36,022 nt of DNA from an uncultured Clostridia bacterium (GTDB lineage Bacteria > Bacillota > Clostridia > Christensenellales > CAG-314). The position numbers and the translations under genes are program-made. The DNA lies in NCBI GenBank assembly GCA_947586855.1, contig CANPXV010000003.1:88274-124295 (forward strand), read 5' to 3'. Below the pieces are notes generated by a model. The model was not told the DNA's origin. It saw only the letters and a list, made by a program, of their open reading frames with translations, and ran no database searches. Within the stretch, counting starts at the first letter, position 1. Each line of letters starts with the position of its first letter. This document shows positions 31,532-36,022 of the stretch, in pieces.

Positions 31532-32395
31532 ATGTGGACAACGGTACTTGATTCTTTGATAGACAGCGCCATTGCAGTGCCCTTTTTGTTGGCCATCTAC
31601 TTGCTCATCGAGTGGTTAGAGGGCAACGCCTCGGCCAAGGCAAGGACGGTGCGGCTGCTCAACGGCAAATTGGCTCCTCTGGTCGCAGGAGGAGTGGGGC
31701 TGATACCGCAATGCGGTTTTTCCGTGATGGCGGCGGATCTGTACTGCCAACGCTACCTTAAATTGGGCACGTTGGTGGCCTTTTTTGTTGCCACCAGCGA
31801 CGAAGCTCTGCCCATTTTGCTTACCAATGCCAAGACGGTGGGCGTGGTGTGGATAGTGCTGCTTGTCAAGGTGGTGTACGCCGTGCTGTTGGGCTATCTG
31901 ATAAACCTTTTCGACCGCAGTCCCATGGCCGATAGCTACCGTCTTGACGACGAGCACGGCTGCTGCAATCACGAGCTGGGCGAGGGGCACAAGCGCACAT
32001 TTTGGGGCTTTGTAAAGCACCCCTTGTTGCACACAATCAAGATTTTTGCCTATATTTTTGTGATAAACGCCGTTTTTGGCCTGCTGCTGTACTATTTTGA
32101 ACAGCCGATAACCGACTTTACGTCACGTCTCGGCGCAGCGCAAAGCCTGTTTACGGCGCTTATCGGGCTGATCCCCAACTGCGCAAGCAGCGTGATACTT
32201 ACGGGCATGTATTCCGGCGGGATAGTGTCGCTGCCCGCCATGCTTGCGGGTTTGGTAAGCAACAGCGGCATCGCCCTTGCGATACTGTTCAAGCAAAAGG
32301 GACAGCTACGCCGCAACCTGCTGATTTTGCTGCTGATGTACTGCCTCGGCGCCCTTTGCGGCGTGCTCGGCTGGCTCATCTCCCTGCTCCTCTGA
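31532..32395 (+). CDS. Putative 10TM-type heavy-metal exporter (ArsP_2-like) membrane protein
   Basis: This 287-residue membrane protein has about eight hydrophobic segments and two similar halves. The first contains GGVGLIPQCGFSVMAADLY and TSDEALPILL. The second contains IGLIPNCASSVILTGMYSGGI and LVSNSGIALAILF. Paired PQCG/PNCAS motifs are typical of the putative manganese/arsenic exporter-like family. A His/Cys-rich cytoplasmic loop (DDEHGCCNHELGEGH, near residue 145-160) could bind metal. ATG 31532 has no obvious ribosome site, so a slightly different start or weak translation is possible. It ends at the edge of the A-rich repeat region. Confidence 0.82.
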   Translation: MWTTVLDSLIDSAIAVPFLLAIYLLIEWLEGNASAKARTVRLLNGKLAPLVAGGVGLIPQCGFSVMAADLYCQRYLKLGTLVAFFVATSDEALPILLTNAKTVGVVWIVLLVKVVYAVLLGYLINLFDRSPMADSYRLDDEHGCCNHELGEGHKRTFWGFVKHPLLHTIKIFAYIFVINAVFGLLLYYFEQPITDFTSRLGAAQSLFTALIGLIPNCASSVILTGMYSGGIVSLPAMLAGLVSNSGIALAILFKQKGQLRRNLLILLLMYCLGALCGVLGWLISLLL

Positions 32396-33530
32396 TCCCG
32401 CCTTGCCGCCCTTTGATTTTTTACTTTTCACTTCGCTTTTTTTATTTGATACTCCAAAAAAAGAAACATGCCAACGCTCACTTCGAGGTCGTCTTGTCGT
32501 GAAAATAATAAGTTGCTAACATCATCGAACTCCAATCAACCGCATTTTGTTGCCAAGGTACTCTTGCGCACTGTTTTTTATTTGCCTTTTCATCAGTTTT
32601 TTTCTTCTCTCCCACCCCCAATAAAAATAATTAAAAAAAATAAAAATAAAAAAATAAAAATATAAAAATTAAAAAATAGAGAATATAAAATAAAAAAAGA
32701 ATAAATTCAATCAAACAACAAACCAAATAGCAACATCACACAAAACTCAAAAATACCAAAACCCAATCCTTTTTCCTTCCAAGCTGCCGCCTCGGACTGT
32801 TCTGACCCGCCCTGACACCCTTTGATTTTTTTTATTTTTTCACTTTCACTTCGTTTTTTATTGGACGCTCCGAAAAAATGAACATGCCAGCGCTCACTTC
32901 GAGGTCGTCTTGTCGTGAAAATAATGAGTTGCTAACATCAAAAATTAAAATAGTGGTGCTCTAAAAAAATATCCCCTATCTTCCTCCTACAAAAAAATAT
33001 AAAAATTAACTCAACATAATAAATTAAATAGAAACATCACACAAGCAAAAAATACCCCCAACCGCAAGGCGCCCGATTGATAAAACCATTCTGCCACAAT
33101 TGTAAATTACAAAACTATTTGAAAGCCCATCTCCAATCAATCGCATTTTGTCTCCCAAATACCCTCTCGGACTGTTTCGATTAGCTTTTCCACCCGCTGG
33201 TTTTTCTCTCCCCCTAAAAAAATAATAAAAATTAAAAATAAAAAAATAGAAAATAAAAAAGTAGAAAATAAAAAAATAGAAAATATAAAATAAAAAAAAT
33301 AAATTCAATCAAATAACAAACCAAAAAACCACATCACAAAAAAATAACAATACCCCAATCGAATCTCCCTCACCCTACAAAAAATAATAAAAATAATCCA
33401 ATATAATAAATTAAATAGCAACATCACAAAACCCCAAAAAAATCAACCCAACTTCAATTAAAAAACAAACCAAACTAACAAAAAACCCGACCCCATGTCG
33501 ATAAAATGAAACCTAATCTCAAAAAAATCA
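32396..33530. repeat. A-rich non-coding region built from duplicated blocks
   Basis: Block R1 (about 120 nt, with CGCTCACTTCGAGGTCGTCT and GTTGCTAACATCA) occurs at about 32408-32524 and 32819-32940. Block R2 (about 235 nt, starting CTCCAATCAA.CGCATTTTG and running through an A-rich tract) occurs at about 32529-32768 and 33131-33360. Block R3 (about 65 nt, AATAAATTAAATAG.AACATCACA) occurs at about 32982-33050 and 33368-33435, and its core also recurs inside R2. Copies differ by substitutions and small indels. The apparent short frames are low-complexity and not credible genes. Confidence 0.75.
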
Positions 33531-33563
33531 AAAAAAGACAGCGGCTGTTTTCAGTCGCTGTCT
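33530..33563 (-). terminator. groEL terminator
   Basis: Read on the - strand, AGACAGCGACTG pairs with CAGCCGCTGTCT (one A-C mismatch) around AAAA, followed by a T-run. + strand arms are 33536-33547 and 33552-33563. The + strand also reads into T residues, so it may act in both directions. Confidence 0.85.
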
Positions 33564-33606
33564 TTGTGTTTTTTTGGTAAGTTTTGCCCGTCGTTTAGGC
33601 GGGATT

Positions 33607-35232
<1,626 letters not shown>

Positions 35233-35520
35233 TTAGTCCTCCACAATTGCCAAAATATCGCTTTGCTTGATTACGGTGACTTCCTCGCCGTCCAGCTTAA
35301 ACGTGCTGCCCGCATACTTGCTGTACAACACCCTGTCTCCGACGGAAACGATCATCTTCACGTCCTTTCCGTCCACGACTCCGCCCTCGCCGACAGCGAC
35401 CACAACGGCCACCTCCTGCTTTTCCTGAGCGGCCGTCGGCAGAAAGATTCCGCCCACCGTTTGCTCTTTTTCTTCGGTTTTTTTGACTACAACCTTGTCA
35501 AAAAGCGGTTTGAGTTTCAT
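35233..35520 (-). CDS. groS: Co-chaperonin GroES (Hsp10)
   Basis: This 95-residue cap of the GroEL chamber begins KLKPLFDKVVVKK and contains the mobile loop EEKEQTVGGIFLP (about residues 16-28), then VGDRVLYSKYAG and the ending DILAIVED. GGGAGG lies about nine bases before the ATG. It is first in the groES-groEL operon and is preceded by a CIRCE-type inverted repeat and a near-perfect sigma-A promoter, so HrcA-type heat-shock repression is expected. Confidence 0.98.
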   Translation of the reverse strand: MKLKPLFDKVVVKKTEEKEQTVGGIFLPTAAQEKQEVAVVVAVGEGGVVDGKDVKMIVSVGDRVLYSKYAGSTFKLDGEEVTVIKQSDILAIVED

Positions 35521-35554
35521 TTATTAGCCTCCCAAAAATAATTATAAAAGTGTT

Positions 35555-35581
35555 TTAGCAGTCACAACCTTCGACTGCTAA
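35555..35581 (-). promoter_or_regulatory. CIRCE operator variant
   Basis: TTAGCAGTC (35555-35563), nine bases, GACTGCTAA (35573-35581). The geometry is exactly that of CIRCE (9-N9-9), but the consensus arm TTAGCACTC has C changed to G at position 7, and the other arm carries the matching change. It overlaps the predicted transcription start, the usual place for HrcA binding. Confidence 0.88.
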
Positions 35582-35585
35582 CTAT

Positions 35586-35613
35586 ATTATACTACACAAT
35601 TTTTATTTGTCAA
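35586..35613 (-). promoter_or_regulatory. Sigma-A promoter of groES-groEL
   Basis: On the - strand, TTGACA (35613-35608), 16-nt spacer, TATAAT (35591-35586). Both hexamers are perfect. The CIRCE variant begins five bases downstream of the -10. The remaining gap from 35614 to 35775 is a purine-rich A/G tract on the + strand with nothing recognised. Confidence 0.88.
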
Positions 35614-35775
35614 CACAATTGCTTGGCAATTTAGCGATTTTTTTGCCGAACCGCCCACTTTGCCCCGCCCGTCTTGCGCCACCTCGATTGAATCCCCTTC
35701 ACTTTTTGAATGGAAGAGGAGAAAAAAGAGAAAATGAAAAAAATAACAAATAATAATAAAGAAAAAAAAGTATAA

Positions 35776-35807
35776 CAAAAAACCCTCGGATAAATTCGCC
35801 CGAGAGT
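35776..35807 (-). terminator. Terminator of a - strand unit entering from the right
   Basis: On the - strand ACTCTCGG pairs with CCGAGGGT (one G-U) around a 10-nt loop, followed by a T-run. The same arms mismatch on the + strand (C-A), so it is oriented for - strand RNA. Confidence 0.7.
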
Positions 35808-35902
35808 TTTGCCAACCCGCTATTTGCCCCCAAATTGCTATCTTTTCTTATTCAAAGAGTCGGGTCGAATGGGTAGGCTCAGCTTCTTTGAAATTTATAA
35901 AG

Positions 35903-36022
35903 CTATACCCCAAAGCGGTTTGCTCTTTGGCGCCGACGTTCGGTCGCCTCTTCGGAGTTATCTACAAATTGATAAATTACGCCGTATTCAAAAGAAAAAT
36001 CTTTTTCGGCGGAAAGTTCCCA
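35903..36022 (-). CDS. 3' end of a possible gene at the window edge (partial, uncertain)
   Basis: On the - strand the frame from the edge is open for 39 codons (WELSAEKDFSFEYGV...) and stops at TAG 35905-35903. The next frame stays open from near 35961 to TAA at 35850-35848, with a coding-looking end (GYSFINFKEAEPTHSTRLFE), so a frameshift or a decayed gene is possible. The - strand terminator at 35776-35807 supports a transcript arriving from the right. No family is recognised. Confidence 0.3.
   Translation of the reverse strand, partial: WELSAEKDFSFEYGVIYQFVDNSEEATERRRQRANRFGV

Noticed and set aside
33024-33308. A 94-codon - strand frame made of Phe/Tyr/Ile repeats
   Set aside because: It is the translation of an A-rich low-complexity tract, with no ribosome site and no coding character.

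Overview
The window looks like a chromosomal segment from an uncultured Firmicute, probably a gut-type member of the Clostridia. The evidence is RNase J, a T-box leader on valS, a CIRCE-type operator on groES-groEL, a MazF/NdoA-type toxin, Hsp33 with the CxC/CxxC switch, strong AGGAGG-type ribosome sites, several TTG and GTG starts, and sigma-A promoters with 16-17 nt spacers. No phage, transposase, CRISPR array, rRNA or tRNA gene was seen.

Layout. Positions 1-7556 run on the + strand: the end of an unknown gene coupled to a coiled-coil protein, a pair of membrane proteins, RNase J with a long basic N-terminal extension, then a TrmR-like methyltransferase and a U32/TrhP-like protein that together probably make 5-methoxyuridine in tRNA. 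Positions 7631-10067 are an asd-dapA-dapB diaminopimelate operon on the - strand. Positions 10279-14775 are a + strand operon: membrane protein, methyltransferase, Hsp33, helical-repeat protein. Positions 15094-18864 on the - strand hold a YkvI-like membrane protein and a NitT/TauT-type ABC importer. On the + strand, 19166-32395 carry an InlB-repeat lipoprotein, a zinc-ribbon membrane protein behind a structured leader with its own terminator, a structured RNA, T-box-valS, a MazF toxin with no visible antitoxin, an Lgt with an unusual C-terminal extension, nicotinate phosphoribosyltransferase, a DivIVA-like protein and a metal-exporter-like protein. One small - strand membrane protein lies at 26656-27132. 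The - strand groES-groEL operon closes the window, followed by the edge of another - strand gene.

The most interesting material is non-coding. There is a leader at 20811-21031 with mutually exclusive helices ahead of an intrinsic terminator, and a roughly 230-nt multi-stem RNA with a pseudoknot at about 22491-22720. Two dispersed hairpin repeat families occupy gene ends, one AT-rich around ATACTAT and one GC-rich around CCGGCGAGG/TTTGGCCGGA. A symmetric variant of the CIRCE operator precedes groES. A 1.2-kb A-rich gap between convergent genes is built from duplicated blocks. I ran no searches, so all family names rest on motifs read by eye.
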